Assembly: GCA_041750975.1 (NCBI GenBank)
Contig: JBGSYN010000176.1
Coordinates: forward strand, 1-45,403
Reading direction: 5' to 3'
Origin: JBGSYN01 sp041750975
GTDB lineage: Bacteria; Pseudomonadota; Alphaproteobacteria; Geminicoccales; Geminicoccaceae
Length of the DNA stretch: 45,403 nt
Each line of letters begins with the position of its first letter. Within the stretch, counting starts at the first letter, position 1. Under the pieces are notes generated by a model that saw only the letters and a program-made list of their open reading frames with translations, searched no databases and was not told the DNA's origin. The translations under genes were made by a program, and so were the position numbers. This document shows positions 17,250 through 26,762 of the stretch, in pieces.

Positions 17250-17279
<30 letters not shown>
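16587..17279 (+). CDS. Three-span inner-membrane protein, unknown function
   Basis: The 230-residue product is not recognised. Spans are predicted at about residues 3-25, 73-93 and 195-217, with a basic/amphipathic cytoplasmic segment (about 30-70) and a periplasmic domain of about 100 residues containing the cysteine pair C-I-G-S-F-Q-C. The layout of spans around a cytoplasmic amphipathic segment recalls Oxa1/EMC3-type proteins only loosely, and I do not claim homology. The start is a GTG at 16587; ATG 16611 would remove part of the first span. It is the last gene of the SGNH/arylsulfotransferase cluster. Its 3' end overlaps aapP on the other strand by 30 bases. Confidence 0.75.
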
Positions 17280-18002
<723 letters not shown>

Positions 18003-18013
18003 TGGTGCTGATC

Positions 18014-19126
18014 CTAGTGATTTTTGCCCGCGTTGAGCTTGTGCTCAAGGGCGATGCTGTAGCGGGACATGGCAAAACAGAAGATCCAGAAGCCGAAAGC
18101 AGCCGCAAGGTAGCTTTCGGCCGAAACACCGAGCCAGTTCGGATCGCGAGTGATCAACCGGGCCATACCCAAAAGATCGTAGAGCCCGATGATGATGACA
18201 AGCGACGTGTCCTTGAACAGGCCGATGAAGGTGTTGACGATACCGGGAATAACCATTCGAAGGGCCTGAGGCAGCACGATGAGCCACATCATCTGCCAAT
18301 AGCCCAGACCCATCGATTGCGCAGCTTCGAACTGGCCCTTGGGGATAGCCTGCAATCCCCCCCGCACGACCTCCGCCATATAGGCCGAGGCGAATAGGGC
18401 GACGCCAATCAATGCCCGTAGCAGTTTGTCGAACGTCAACCCCTCCGGCAGGAAAAGCGGGATCATCACGGAAGCCATGAACAGGATCGTGATCAACGGC
18501 ACGCCGCGCATGATTTCGATAAAGGCGATCGATAGCCCCTTGATGATCGGGAGTTCGCTGCGTCGGCCGAGGGCGAGGAGGACGCCTAAAGGTAAGGATG
18601 CGGTGATCCCGACCCCGGCAACGACCAAAGTCAGGAACAACCCGCCCCAGCGCGCGGTTTCGACAACCCTGAGGCCGAGCAATCCTCCATGAAAAATTAG
18701 ATACGCGATAACCGGGAAAACAATAATCAGTCCAATGGCATAGCCAAGTTTTTGCTCAAACCGCTTAAGAAAGAACGGCACCATCGCCACGATCAGCAGA
18801 ACAAAGGTGAGGTTGACGCGCCATCGAGACTCCGGCGGATAAAGGCCGTAAAGATACTGGCCGAATCGGGCATTGACGACGGCCCAACAGGCCCCGCCGG
18901 GAGCACAATCGTCCTTGCTCACACCTGTGAATGTCGCGTCGAGCAGCGCCCAATTCACCAGAGGCACCATCGTCACATAAATCAGATAGAGACAAGCTAA
19001 GGTGAGAAGCGTGTTGCTCCAGCTCGAAAACAAGTGACGGCGCAGCCAGCCGATGACACCGAGCTGCGCCCGCGGCGGCGGCATGAGCCTATCGGCGCTC
19101 TGTTCCGCCGGTTGCGAACTCGCCAT
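18014..19126 (-). CDS. aapM: General L-amino acid ABC transporter permease
   Basis: A 370-residue inner-membrane permease of the HisMQ family. An N-terminal extension carries additional spans and a periplasmic loop containing D-C-A-P-G-G-A-C, as in AapM/BztC proteins, before the conserved transmembrane domain. The EAA cytoplasmic loop is seen around Q-A-I-P-K-G-Q-x-E-A-A-Q-S-M-G-L, which docks with the AapP ATPase. It is three bases downstream of aapQ and 11 upstream of aapP, so translation of the three is probably coupled. Together with AapQ it forms the translocation pore. Confidence 0.93.
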   Translation of the reverse strand: MASSQPAEQSADRLMPPPRAQLGVIGWLRRHLFSSWSNTLLTLACLYLIYVTMVPLVNWALLDATFTGVSKDDCAPGGACWAVVNARFGQYLYGLYPPESRWRVNLTFVLLIVAMVPFFLKRFEQKLGYAIGLIIVFPVIAYLIFHGGLLGLRVVETARWGGLFLTLVVAGVGITASLPLGVLLALGRRSELPIIKGLSIAFIEIMRGVPLITILFMASVMIPLFLPEGLTFDKLLRALIGVALFASAYMAEVVRGGLQAIPKGQFEAAQSMGLGYWQMMWLIVLPQALRMVIPGIVNTFIGLFKDTSLVIIIGLYDLLGMARLITRDPNWLGVSAESYLAAAFGFWIFCFAMSRYSIALEHKLNAGKNH

Positions 19127-19129
19127 CGT

Positions 19130-20320
19130 CTACCGCTCCACCAGCGCCATATGCGCGTTATACCAATTCATGAAAAACGAGATTGTCAGGCTCAGGGCCA
19201 GGTAGACCGCCATCGTTATGGCGATGACCTCGACCGCTTGGCCGGTCTGATTGTTGATTGTGCCCGCAACGTTGAAGAACTCCGGATAGCCGATGGCGAC
19301 GCCGAGAGAGGAGTTTTTGGTGAGATTGAGATACTGACTGGTGAGCGGGGGGATGATCACGCGCAGCCCCTGCGGGATGATGACGAGACGCATGGTCTGT
19401 CCCTGGGTGAGCCCGATTGCGGCTGCCGCCTCGCGCTGCCCTTTGCCTACAGAGAGAATGCCCGAACGCACGATTTCCGCGATAAAAGCGGCCGTGTAGA
19501 GCGACAAGCCGAGGACGATGGCGATGAACTCCGGAAGAAATGCGATGCCGCCCGTGATGCGGAATGCGCCGAGTTCCGGATTTTCGAAGCTCATCGGCCG
19601 CCCCATGATGAGGAACGCCAACAGCGGAACGCCGAAGACGATGGCAAGCCCGATCGGGAGGGTCTGGAATGGCTGACCCGTGGCCTCCCGCCGCCGTTTC
19701 GCCCAACGCGCCAGCCAAATGACGCCAATGATGGAGGCCAATGCGACAATTCCGACAACCATGGAGCCGGGCTCGAATACCGGCCGGGGCAGGAACAGGC
19801 CCCGGACATTCAATGCTACTCCCTCACCCAGAGTCAGGCTTTCGCGCGGCAGCGGTAGGGCGCCAAGAACGACGATATACCAGAAGATCAGCTGCAGCAG
19901 CAGCGGGATGTTGCGTAGAGTCTCGACGTAAACCATGGCCATCTTGTTGACGAGCCAGTTTTCGGACAGGCGCGCCAAGCCGACGATGACGCCGATAGTC
20001 GTGCAAAGTATGATGCCGACCAGGGCGCAATAGAATGTGTTTAGGAGGCCGACAATGAACGCGCTGCCGTAACTCGAGAGCTCGGTATACGGAATGAGTG
20101 TCTGCGCAATGTCGAAACCGGCCGTGCTGTCGAGAAACCCAAAACCCGTTGCGACTCCGAGCCGCTCCCGGTTGACGATGGTATTCCGGACCAGATAGGC
20201 GCCGGCCCCGATGACCAAAACGAGGACGATCAATTGATAGATGATCCCGCGGATTCGCGGGTCGTTCAGGAACGAGGCTCTTGGGGGCGTGGCGGAAGAA
20301 CGCTCGACTTCAATCGCCAT
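19130..20320 (-). CDS. aapQ: General L-amino acid ABC transporter permease
   Basis: A 396-residue HisMQ-type permease, first of the two membrane subunits. It has the long AapQ/BztB-type insertion between early spans and the conserved EAA loop (S-V-G-K-G-Q-R-E-A-A-A-A-I-G-L-T) in the second half. It follows aapJ after a 119-base gap containing a strong stem-loop and lies three bases before aapM. The size and internal repeats of spans are standard for the family. No abnormal feature is seen. Confidence 0.93.
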   Translation of the reverse strand: MAIEVERSSATPPRASFLNDPRIRGIIYQLIVLVLVIGAGAYLVRNTIVNRERLGVATGFGFLDSTAGFDIAQTLIPYTELSSYGSAFIVGLLNTFYCALVGIILCTTIGVIVGLARLSENWLVNKMAMVYVETLRNIPLLLQLIFWYIVVLGALPLPRESLTLGEGVALNVRGLFLPRPVFEPGSMVVGIVALASIIGVIWLARWAKRRREATGQPFQTLPIGLAIVFGVPLLAFLIMGRPMSFENPELGAFRITGGIAFLPEFIAIVLGLSLYTAAFIAEIVRSGILSVGKGQREAAAAIGLTQGQTMRLVIIPQGLRVIIPPLTSQYLNLTKNSSLGVAIGYPEFFNVAGTINNQTGQAVEVIAITMAVYLALSLTISFFMNWYNAHMALVER

Positions 20321-20359
20321 ACGTTACCCCCTCTGTCTGATTTGTTCTGGTTCGATCAT

Positions 20360-20401
20360 CCCAGGGATCTGCTGCGCGTGGTTTCGCAACAGATCCCCGG
20401 G
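20360..20401 (-). promoter_or_regulatory. Stem-loop between aapJ and aapQ, probable processing/attenuation element
   Basis: CCCAGGGATCTGCTGCG (20360-20376) pairs with CGCAACAGATCCCCGGG (20385-20401), giving a 17-bp stem with only a couple of imperfect positions and an 8-base loop. In the transcript it sits about 40 bases after the aapJ stop and 40 before the aapQ start, and no U-tract follows on the aapQ side. Stem-loops in this position commonly protect the binding-protein mRNA from 3' decay or partly terminate transcription, so that binding protein exceeds the membrane subunits. That role is inferred here. Confidence 0.7.
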
Positions 20402-20439
20402 TCGAGCCTTCTGCTAGTGCGCAGATGGATCGAGACTAT

Positions 20440-21462
20440 TTAGCGGACGGGATAGGCGTACATCAGACCGCCATCTTTCCACTGGGCATTGACGCCACGG
20501 TCGATGTCGAGCGGGCTGCCTGCACCGACATTACGTTCGAAGCTTTCGCCATAATTGCCGACGCTGGCAATGATCTGGTAGCCGAAATCCGCAGGTAGGC
20601 CGAGACCTTCTCCAACCTCGCCCTCGACACCCAGCAGGCGCCGAATGTTCGGATTGTCACTGGTATCCCGCATCTCATCGACGTTCTCGCTGGTGACGCC
20701 AAGCTCTTCTGCCTCAACCATCGCCATCAGCGTCCAACGGACGACATCGCCCCATTCATTGTCACCATGCCGTACCACGGGGCCAAGCGGCTCCTTGGAA
20801 ATGATCTCGGGCAGGATGACATGCGCCGAAGCGTCCTCGAATTTGGTGCGCTCGGCGAAGAGACCGGAGCGATCCGTCGTAAACACGTCGCATCGTCCTG
20901 CGAGATAGGCCGGCAAGAGCTCGTTGGTGGTCTCGAAGACGACCGATTCGTACTCCATATTGTTCTCGCGGAAGAAGTCGGCGAGGTTGAGTTCGGTCGT
21001 CGTGCCGGTCTGAACACACACTGAAGCGCCATCGAGCTCCAGCGCACTGTTGATGCCCATCTCGGACGGGATCAAAAAGCCCTGGCCGTCATAATAATTG
21101 ACGCCGACGAAGTCGAGCCCAAGCGAAGAATCCCTGGTTACTGTCCAGGTGGTGTTGCGGCTCAACACGTCGACCTCGCCGGACTGCAGTGCGGTGAAGC
21201 GCTCACTCGATGTCAGTGGCGTATATTTGACCGCATCGGGATCGCCAAATACGGCGGCAGCGACTGCCTTGCACAAATCGACGTCAAGGCCCTCCCATTG
21301 GCCCTCGTCATTGACGATGCCGAATCCCGGTAAACCACTACCATTGACCCCACACTGGACGAAGCCTTTACTCTTGATTGCGTCAAAGGTCTCGCCCGCC
21401 TCAGCACTAGCGGCGCCGAGCGCTAAAATTGCGGTTCCTGTAAGTATTGCGACAGTACGCAT
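20440..21462 (-). CDS. aapJ: General L-amino acid ABC transporter substrate-binding protein
   Basis: A 340-residue periplasmic binding protein (family 3). The signal peptide spans about residues 1-22 (ending A-S-A-E-A). The mature protein starts with G-E-T-F-D-A-I-K-S-K-G and contains the family signature G-L-D-V-D-L-C-K-A-V-A-A-A-V-F-G. Later motifs such as Y-D-G-Q-G-F and C-D-V-F-T-T-D-R-S are shared with AapJ/BztA. A near-perfect Shine-Dalgarno (GGAGGT) precedes the ATG, and a candidate promoter lies about 120-150 bases upstream. It is the first and probably most highly expressed gene of the aapJQMP unit, delivering amino acids to AapQM. Confidence 0.95.
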   Translation of the reverse strand: MRTVAILTGTAILALGAASAEAGETFDAIKSKGFVQCGVNGSGLPGFGIVNDEGQWEGLDVDLCKAVAAAVFGDPDAVKYTPLTSSERFTALQSGEVDVLSRNTTWTVTRDSSLGLDFVGVNYYDGQGFLIPSEMGINSALELDGASVCVQTGTTTELNLADFFRENNMEYESVVFETTNELLPAYLAGRCDVFTTDRSGLFAERTKFEDASAHVILPEIISKEPLGPVVRHGDNEWGDVVRWTLMAMVEAEELGVTSENVDEMRDTSDNPNIRRLLGVEGEVGEGLGLPADFGYQIIASVGNYGESFERNVGAGSPLDIDRGVNAQWKDGGLMYAYPVR

Positions 21463-21466
21463 AGGT

Positions 21467-21472
21467 ACCTCC
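21467..21472 (-). promoter_or_regulatory. Strong ribosome-binding site of aapJ
   Basis: GGAGGT, complementary to the 3' end of 16S rRNA over six bases, precedes the aapJ ATG by four bases (CAGGAGGTACCTATG on the coding strand). It is the strongest site noticed in the window and agrees with abundant synthesis of the periplasmic binding protein. Confidence 0.8.
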
Positions 21473-21582
21473 TGTTTTGTTTTCTTCCCATCAGGGAAGT
21501 CTCACGAGTTGATCGCGATTGGCGCTCCAACTCAGCTGTGCCACATTGGTTGCACGAAATTGGCTGGACGCCAACAGCCAGA

Positions 21583-21610
21583 AATATATTACCAGCAATT
21601 TACCTGCCAA
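21583..21610 (-). promoter_or_regulatory. Candidate sigma-70 promoter of aapJQMP
   Basis: On the minus strand, TTGGCA (21610-21605) and TATATT (21588-21583) are separated by 16 bases and lie about 120 bases upstream of the aapJ start. The surrounding DNA is more AT-rich than nearby genes. The hexamers are close to consensus but not perfect, and no operator could be assigned. Confidence 0.4.
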
Positions 21611-21670
21611 GTCGTACTCACGAATTGCAGAGCTTCATTGTGATCAAGGCCCAGTGCAAGGACCAAGATT

Positions 21671-22882
21671 TTGACGACCGATAAAAACACGCCTCACGCG
21701 GAAGACCATGCTGCGCCCGAGCTTTCGGATGCAACCCGGGTAACGACGCTGGGCCGACATCCGCGAGATCATCATGGGATCGTCAATCCCCCGGTCTATC
21801 GTGCTTCTACCGTACTCTTTCCATCCGTTGAGGCCTATCAGGCTGCCCGTACCCATTATGGCGTGACCTATGGGAGTGCGGGAACGCCGACCACCTATGA
21901 TTTCGAAGAGACTGTTGCAGCACTCGAGAACGGGTATCGTTCTTTGGCGCTGGCCTCCGGCAAGACGGCTGTCAATCTGACCTTGGCGGCTTTGCTCGAA
22001 GCCGGTGATCATCTCTTGATGGTGGATAATACTTACGGGCCGACGCGGCTATTCTGTGAGAAGACGCTGCGGCGCTTTGGCGTCGAAACGACATTTTACG
22101 ACCCTACGATCGGTGGCGACATCGAAAATCTGTTTCAGGAAAATACGCGTCTGGTGTTTCTCGAGACGCCCGGCTCGCTGACCTTCGAGATGCAGGATGT
22201 GCCGTCGATCGTCGCCAAGGCGAGAGCACGCAATGTCCTGAGCCTGATCGACAATACCTGGGCGACGCCGCTTTTCTTCAAGCCCTTGGACTTGGGTGTC
22301 GACATTTCGATAACGGCGGCAACCAAATATCTCGGTGGCCATGCCGACATCATGCTCGGTGTGGTAACCACCAATGAAGCCGTCCACATGCACCTGCGGC
22401 AGCGCATCTACGAATTCGGCGCGCCGGCGGCACCCGACGTTTGTTGGCTGGCGTTGCGCGGCATTCGCACGCTCGGGACGCGCATGGCCCGGCATCAGGC
22501 AAGCGGCATCGAGATTGCCCAATGGCTCAAGGCGCGGCCCGAAGTGTCGCGGGTGCTCCACCCTGCTCTGCCCTCGGACCCTGGCCACAGCCTCTGGCAG
22601 AGGGACTTCAAAGGCGCCAGCAGTCTCTTCGGCATCGAACTCGAGCCCTGCTCGATGGCAGCCGTCCGGGCAATGGTCGACGGCATGCACCTCTTTGGCA
22701 TCGGCTCGAGTTGGGGTGGCTTCGAAAGCCTGTTGATCGTCACCAATCCTGGCAAGATGCGGACGGCAAAGCCATGGCAGGGCAAGGGCCCGACGTTACG
22801 CATCCATATCGGATTGGAGGACCCCGCTGATCTCATCGCCGATCTCGATGCCGGCTTCGAGCGGCTCACTGCTGCCGGATAG
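21671..22882 (+). CDS. metC: Cystathionine beta-lyase
   Basis: A 403-residue PLP enzyme of the Cys/Met metabolism family, which cleaves cystathionine to homocysteine, pyruvate and ammonia. The cofactor lysine is K219 in S-I-T-A-A-T-K-Y-L-G-G-H. The substrate-site stretches T-Y-G-P-T-R and S-W-G-G-F-E-S match MetC rather than cystathionine gamma-synthase. The start is a TTG at 21671 preceded by AAGGA at 21658-21662. It is divergent from aapJ, so the 200-base gap holds both promoters. The 3' end overlaps tlyA on the other strand by 17 bases. Related C-S lyases such as PatB-like enzymes cannot be fully excluded. Confidence 0.9.
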   Translation: MTTDKNTPHAEDHAAPELSDATRVTTLGRHPRDHHGIVNPPVYRASTVLFPSVEAYQAARTHYGVTYGSAGTPTTYDFEETVAALENGYRSLALASGKTAVNLTLAALLEAGDHLLMVDNTYGPTRLFCEKTLRRFGVETTFYDPTIGGDIENLFQENTRLVFLETPGSLTFEMQDVPSIVAKARARNVLSLIDNTWATPLFFKPLDLGVDISITAATKYLGGHADIMLGVVTTNEAVHMHLRQRIYEFGAPAAPDVCWLALRGIRTLGTRMARHQASGIEIAQWLKARPEVSRVLHPALPSDPGHSLWQRDFKGASSLFGIELEPCSMAAVRAMVDGMHLFGIGSSWGGFESLLIVTNPGKMRTAKPWQGKGPTLRIHIGLEDPADLIADLDAGFERLTAAG

Positions 22883-23606
22883 CGCCGATCAGAAATTCGC
22901 GATTGCCCTTGGGCCCGAGGATCGGGCTCGGGGCGATGCCCAGGACCCGCCAGCCCAACTCCCGCTCGAACCACTCTCTGGTTCGAGCGCATACCATCTC
23001 ATGCTGTGCCGGGTCGCGGACTACGCCGCCCTTGCCGACACCTCCCCTGCCCACCTCGAACTGAGGCTTGATCAGGGCGACGCAGATACCGCCCGGAGGG
23101 GTCAAGGCCAGGCTCGCCGGCAGTATGGTCTGCAGAGAAATGAAACTCGCATCGCATACCACCAGATCGACCGGTTCCGGCACTTGCTCGGTGCTCAGAT
23201 GGCGCGCATTGCACTTTTCGAGTACGACGACCCGTGGGTTCTGGCGGAGGCGCCAGTCCAACTGGCCGTGTCCGACATCGACGGCATAGACTCGACGGGC
23301 ACCGCGCGCCAGCAGCACATCCGTGAAACCCCCCGTCGAAGCGCCGATATCGACGGCCAGGAGGCCATCGGGATCGATCGAGAAGGCATCGAGGCCGGCG
23401 ATCAGCTTGTGGGCGCCACGGGAGACCCAGGGATCGGTTTCGCGGACCGCGCAATCGAGGTCGGCTGCCACTTGGGAGCCGGGCTTGTCGAGACGTTGCT
23501 CGCCGCAATAAACCAATCCGGCAAGGATCAGGCTTTGGGCTCGGCTTCGATTGGGAACAAGACCTTTATCGACGAGGAGCTGGTCAAGGCGCATCCGTTT
23601 TGCCAA
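22866..23606 (-). CDS. tlyA: TlyA family rRNA (cytidine-2'-O)-methyltransferase
   Basis: A 246-residue protein with an N-terminal S4 RNA-binding domain (about 1-60: RLDQLLVDKG...SRAQSLILAG) and an FtsJ-like SAM methyltransferase domain. The SAM loop is D-I-G-A-S-T-G-G-F-T-D. The catalytic lysine/aspartate/lysine pattern is visible in S-R-G-A-H-K, C-D-A-S-F-I-S-L and L-I-K-P-Q-F-E. TlyA 2'-O-methylates cytidines of 16S and, in some species, 23S rRNA, and was once annotated as a hemolysin. It directly follows dxs (15-base gap), as in many bacteria, and ends the minus-strand run from sdhE. Confidence 0.93.
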   Translation of the reverse strand: MAKRMRLDQLLVDKGLVPNRSRAQSLILAGLVYCGEQRLDKPGSQVAADLDCAVRETDPWVSRGAHKLIAGLDAFSIDPDGLLAVDIGASTGGFTDVLLARGARRVYAVDVGHGQLDWRLRQNPRVVVLEKCNARHLSTEQVPEPVDLVVCDASFISLQTILPASLALTPPGGICVALIKPQFEVGRGGVGKGGVVRDPAQHEMVCARTREWFERELGWRVLGIAPSPILGPKGNREFLIGAIRQQ

Positions 23607-23621
23607 GGCGCCTAAACAATT

Positions 23622-25547
23622 CTACTTGGCGGCGATGAATTCGGCCTTGGTCGCCGACACCGGCTGAATCAGCCCCTCGATGGTCCGAATGATCGCCGCC
23701 GCATCGAGGCCGGCTTCTGCATATTGACCCATGGGCGTACCGTGCTCGATGAAACGATCGGGCAAAACCAGACTTCGAAGTCTCACGCGGCCCTCATCGA
23801 GGAGCCCTTCGTCCAGCATGAATTGCTGCACCTGGCTGCCGAATCCACCGATCGTACCCTCTTCGATCGTCAGCAGTATGCCGTGCTGCGCCGCGAGATC
23901 TCCGATCAACTCGGCATCCAGAGGCTTGGCGAAACGTGCATCGGCGACAGTGATATCATACCCGCGTTCTTCGAGTTCCTCGGCCGCATTCAGGCATTCC
24001 TGCAATCTGCCGCCATAGGAAAGGATGGCGATGCCGTGGCCCTCGCGAACCCGACGTCCTTTGCCGATCTCGAGCGGCACGCCGATATCAGGTAGTTCGA
24101 CACCGACGCCCTCACCCCGGGGATAGCGTATGGCCGAGGGCCGATCATCGATGCGGGCCGCGGTTGCCACCATATGCATCAATTCGGCTTCGTCTGCCGC
24201 CGCCATCAGGATGAAACCCGGGAGAACGCCCAGATAGGCGATATCAAACGAGCCCGCATGGGTCTGGCCGTCGGCGCCGACGAGCCCGGCCCGGTCCAAA
24301 ATGAAGCGCACCGGCAGGCTTTGGATCGCCACATCGTGGACCACCTGATCGTAGGCGCGTTGGAGAAAGGTGGAGTAGATCGCGCAGAATGGCCGGTAGC
24401 CCTCGCTTGCGAGGCCGGCTGCGAAGGTGACGCCGTGTTGCTCGGCGATGCCGACATCGAAGCAACGCTCGGGAAACCGCTCCATGAACTTCGAAATGCC
24501 GGTGCCGGATGCCATGGCTGCGGTGATGGCGACGATCCTGTCGTCGCGTTCCGCCTCGGCAATCAGGCCCTTGGCGAAAACCGAAGTATAGGCGGGTGCA
24601 TTGCCGCTCTTCTTCTGCTGCGCACCCGAGGCGACGTCGAACTTCGAAACGCCGTGGTATTTGTCTTCGGAGGCTTCGGCAGGCGCATAGCCTTTGCCTT
24701 TCTGGGTTACGACATGGACGAGGAAGGGCCCCATCTCACGGTCGTCGCGGACATTCTGCAAGACCGGCAGCAGATGATCGAGGTTATGCCCGTCGATCGG
24801 CCCGATATAGTAGAAACCCAGTTCCTCGAATAGCGTGCCGCCGGTGGCGAAGCCGCGCGCATATTCCTCGGCACGGGCTGCCGCGTTTTGCAGGCGCTTC
24901 GGGAAATGGGCGGCAAGCTGCTTGGCGAAATTTCGCGCACTGCGATAGGGATGCGAAGAAATGACGCGGGAAAGGTAGGCGCTCATCGCGCCGACGGGCG
25001 GCGAGATCGACATGTCGTTGTCGTTGAGGACGACAATCATCCTGCCCTTTGCGACCTCGACATTGTTCATGGCTTCATAGGCCATGCCCGCACTCATCGC
25101 GCCATCGCCGATGACGGCAATGACGTTTCGTTCTTCCTTGGAGAGGCCCGCCGCCACCGCCATACCGATGCCCGCCGCGATCGAGGTCGAGCTATGGGCG
25201 GCGCCGAACGGATCGTAGACGCTCTCGGCCCGGCGGGTGAAGCCCGACAGGCCTCCGGGCTGCCGCAACGTTCGGATGCGGTCCCGCCGGTCCGTCAGAA
25301 TCTTGTGCGGATAGGCCTGATGGCCGACATCCCAGATCAGGCGGTCGAACGGCGTATCGAATACGTAGTGCAAGGCCACAGTAAGTTCGACGACACCAAG
25401 GCCGGCGCCGAGATGGCCGCCTGTATGAGAAACCGCGTCGATCGTCTCGGCGCGGAGTTCATCGGCCAGCTGGCGCAACTCGTCCGGGCGAAGCATGCGC
25501 AGATCGCTGGGGACTTTGACGCGGTCCAGGAGGGGGGTGTCGGCCAT
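23622..25547 (-). CDS. dxs: 1-deoxy-D-xylulose-5-phosphate synthase
   Basis: Dxs condenses pyruvate and glyceraldehyde-3-phosphate to DXP, the entry point to the MEP isoprenoid pathway and also a precursor of thiamine and pyridoxal. The 641-residue length is normal. The N-terminal half has the H-T-G-G-H-L-G-A-G-L-G start and the thiamine-diphosphate motif G-D-G-A-M-S-A-G-M-A-Y-E-A-M-N-N. The transketolase-like middle domain contains D-V-G-I-A-E-Q-H, and the C-terminal domain ends with the usual E-H-G-T-P segment. It follows ispA by 26 bases, so precursor and prenyl chain synthesis are linked in one operon. Confidence 0.97.
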   Translation of the reverse strand: MADTPLLDRVKVPSDLRMLRPDELRQLADELRAETIDAVSHTGGHLGAGLGVVELTVALHYVFDTPFDRLIWDVGHQAYPHKILTDRRDRIRTLRQPGGLSGFTRRAESVYDPFGAAHSSTSIAAGIGMAVAAGLSKEERNVIAVIGDGAMSAGMAYEAMNNVEVAKGRMIVVLNDNDMSISPPVGAMSAYLSRVISSHPYRSARNFAKQLAAHFPKRLQNAAARAEEYARGFATGGTLFEELGFYYIGPIDGHNLDHLLPVLQNVRDDREMGPFLVHVVTQKGKGYAPAEASEDKYHGVSKFDVASGAQQKKSGNAPAYTSVFAKGLIAEAERDDRIVAITAAMASGTGISKFMERFPERCFDVGIAEQHGVTFAAGLASEGYRPFCAIYSTFLQRAYDQVVHDVAIQSLPVRFILDRAGLVGADGQTHAGSFDIAYLGVLPGFILMAAADEAELMHMVATAARIDDRPSAIRYPRGEGVGVELPDIGVPLEIGKGRRVREGHGIAILSYGGRLQECLNAAEELEERGYDITVADARFAKPLDAELIGDLAAQHGILLTIEEGTIGGFGSQVQQFMLDEGLLDEGRVRLRSLVLPDRFIEHGTPMGQYAEAGLDAAAIIRTIEGLIQPVSATKAEFIAAK

Positions 25548-25573
25548 GCCTTTGAGCTCTCTACTCCAACAGT

Positions 25574-26461
25574 TCAGCGATCACGGTAGATTACAAATTC
25601 GAAGAGCTCACGCAACCGATCAACGTTCCCGTTGATGAGATCGAGCGCAACGAATGCCTCCTCTTTGAGCAGTTCGAGACGCGCCTCGGCCTCGGCAACG
25701 CCAAGATGGGCGACAAAGGTCGCCTTGCCAACCATTGCATCCCTACCCGCGTCCTTGCCGGTGAGCGCACTATCGCCGGCATGATCGAGCAGGTCGTCCC
25801 GGATCTGAAAGGCGAGACCGATATGCTCGGCATAGAGCGCCAGGGCTTTCCGCTCCGTATCGGCAGCGCCACCAATCGCCGCACCGGCGTCCACCGCGAA
25901 TGCGATGATCGCCCCGGTCTTCATGCGCTGCATCGACCGAATTTCGTCGATGTCGAGCTGCCGCCGCTCGGCCTCGAGATCGAGCAATTGCCCGCCGCAC
26001 ATGCCTGAAATGCCGGCGGCGGCGGCCAGGCGTGCAACCAGCGTTGCGCGGGATGCTGCATCGAGATCATAATCGTCGCGCGCTAGAACCTCGAACGCCA
26101 GCGCCTGCAGCGCGTCACCCGCAAGGATAGCGGTTGCCTCATCGAAAGCGAGATGACAGGTCGGCCGGCCGCGTCTGAGTTTGCCGTCATCCATCGACGG
26201 CAGATCGTCGTGGATGAGTGAATAAGAGTGGATCAACTCGACCGCAGCACCCGCACGCAACAGCGCCTGCCGCGGTGCATCGAAGAGTTCTCCCGTCGCC
26301 ACCACCAGAAAAGGCCTGAGCCGTTTGCCGGCGCCCAGAGTGCAATAGCGCATCGCTTGGGCCAATCGCGTGAGCGGGCCTCGGGGCGCCGGCAGGAGGT
26401 CGTCCAGCACGACATCGATTTCGGCCGCGATCGAACCCATTGCCGCCGCAAGCGTCGTCAT
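25574..26461 (-). CDS. ispA: Farnesyl diphosphate synthase family polyprenyl synthetase
   Basis: The 295-residue product (start ATG 26461) is a trans-prenyltransferase that elongates DMAPP with IPP. The first aspartate-rich motif is D-D-L-P-S-M-D-D at 85-92, preceded by H-S-Y-S-L-I-H as in bacterial farnesyl diphosphate synthases. The second is R-D-D-L-L-D-H-A-G-D. The G-K-R-L-R-P IPP-binding motif is near residue 45. I prefer 26461 over the upstream in-frame ATG at 26530 because the latter overlaps xseB by 50 bases, and GGCGGA lies just before 26461. Chain length (C15 versus C20) is inferred from the residues before the first motif. Confidence 0.92.
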   Translation of the reverse strand: MTTLAAAMGSIAAEIDVVLDDLLPAPRGPLTRLAQAMRYCTLGAGKRLRPFLVVATGELFDAPRQALLRAGAAVELIHSYSLIHDDLPSMDDGKLRRGRPTCHLAFDEATAILAGDALQALAFEVLARDDYDLDAASRATLVARLAAAAGISGMCGGQLLDLEAERRQLDIDEIRSMQRMKTGAIIAFAVDAGAAIGGAADTERKALALYAEHIGLAFQIRDDLLDHAGDSALTGKDAGRDAMVGKATFVAHLGVAEAEARLELLKEEAFVALDLINGNVDRLRELFEFVIYRDR

Positions 26462-26480
26462 TTCCGCCTGCCCGGACGTG

Positions 26481-26747
26481 CTAGCTGGTTTGAAATTCGG
26501 TGGCCTCGATGGCCCCGTCGGCATCGACATTGAGCTTATCGACGCGCAGCCGCGCCTGACGCAGACGCTCGGCGCAATGCTTCTTCAAGAGCGTGCCGCG
26601 TTCATAGGCATCGATTGAGGCCTCGAGTTCGAGTTGGCCCCGTTCCAGCCGCTGCACAATGCCTTCGAGCTCAGCCAATGCCTCCTCGAAGCTCATCTGG
26701 TCGATCGCTTTGCCGCCTGCCGCTGTCGTCTGTTCCGTTTCCGCCAT
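26481..26747 (-). CDS. xseB: Exodeoxyribonuclease VII small subunit
   Basis: XseB is the small helical subunit that coats the coiled-coil arm of XseA in exonuclease VII, which degrades single-stranded DNA. The 88-residue product has the diagnostic F-E-E-A-L-A-E-L-E-G-I-V-Q-R-L-E-R-G-Q-L-x-L-E-x-S-I segment. It lies 15 bases after the deacetylase-like gene and 19 before ispA. The xseB-ispA-dxs order is widely conserved in Proteobacteria. xseA is not in the window. Confidence 0.93.
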   Translation of the reverse strand: MAETEQTTAAGGKAIDQMSFEEALAELEGIVQRLERGQLELEASIDAYERGTLLKKHCAERLRQARLRVDKLNVDADGAIEATEFQTS

Positions 26748-26762
26748 GCAACCGCCTGATGT

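Noticed and set aside
22866..23606. Annotation of TlyA as a hemolysin
   Set aside because: The S4 plus FtsJ methyltransferase architecture indicates an rRNA 2'-O-methyltransferase; the hemolysin name is historical.
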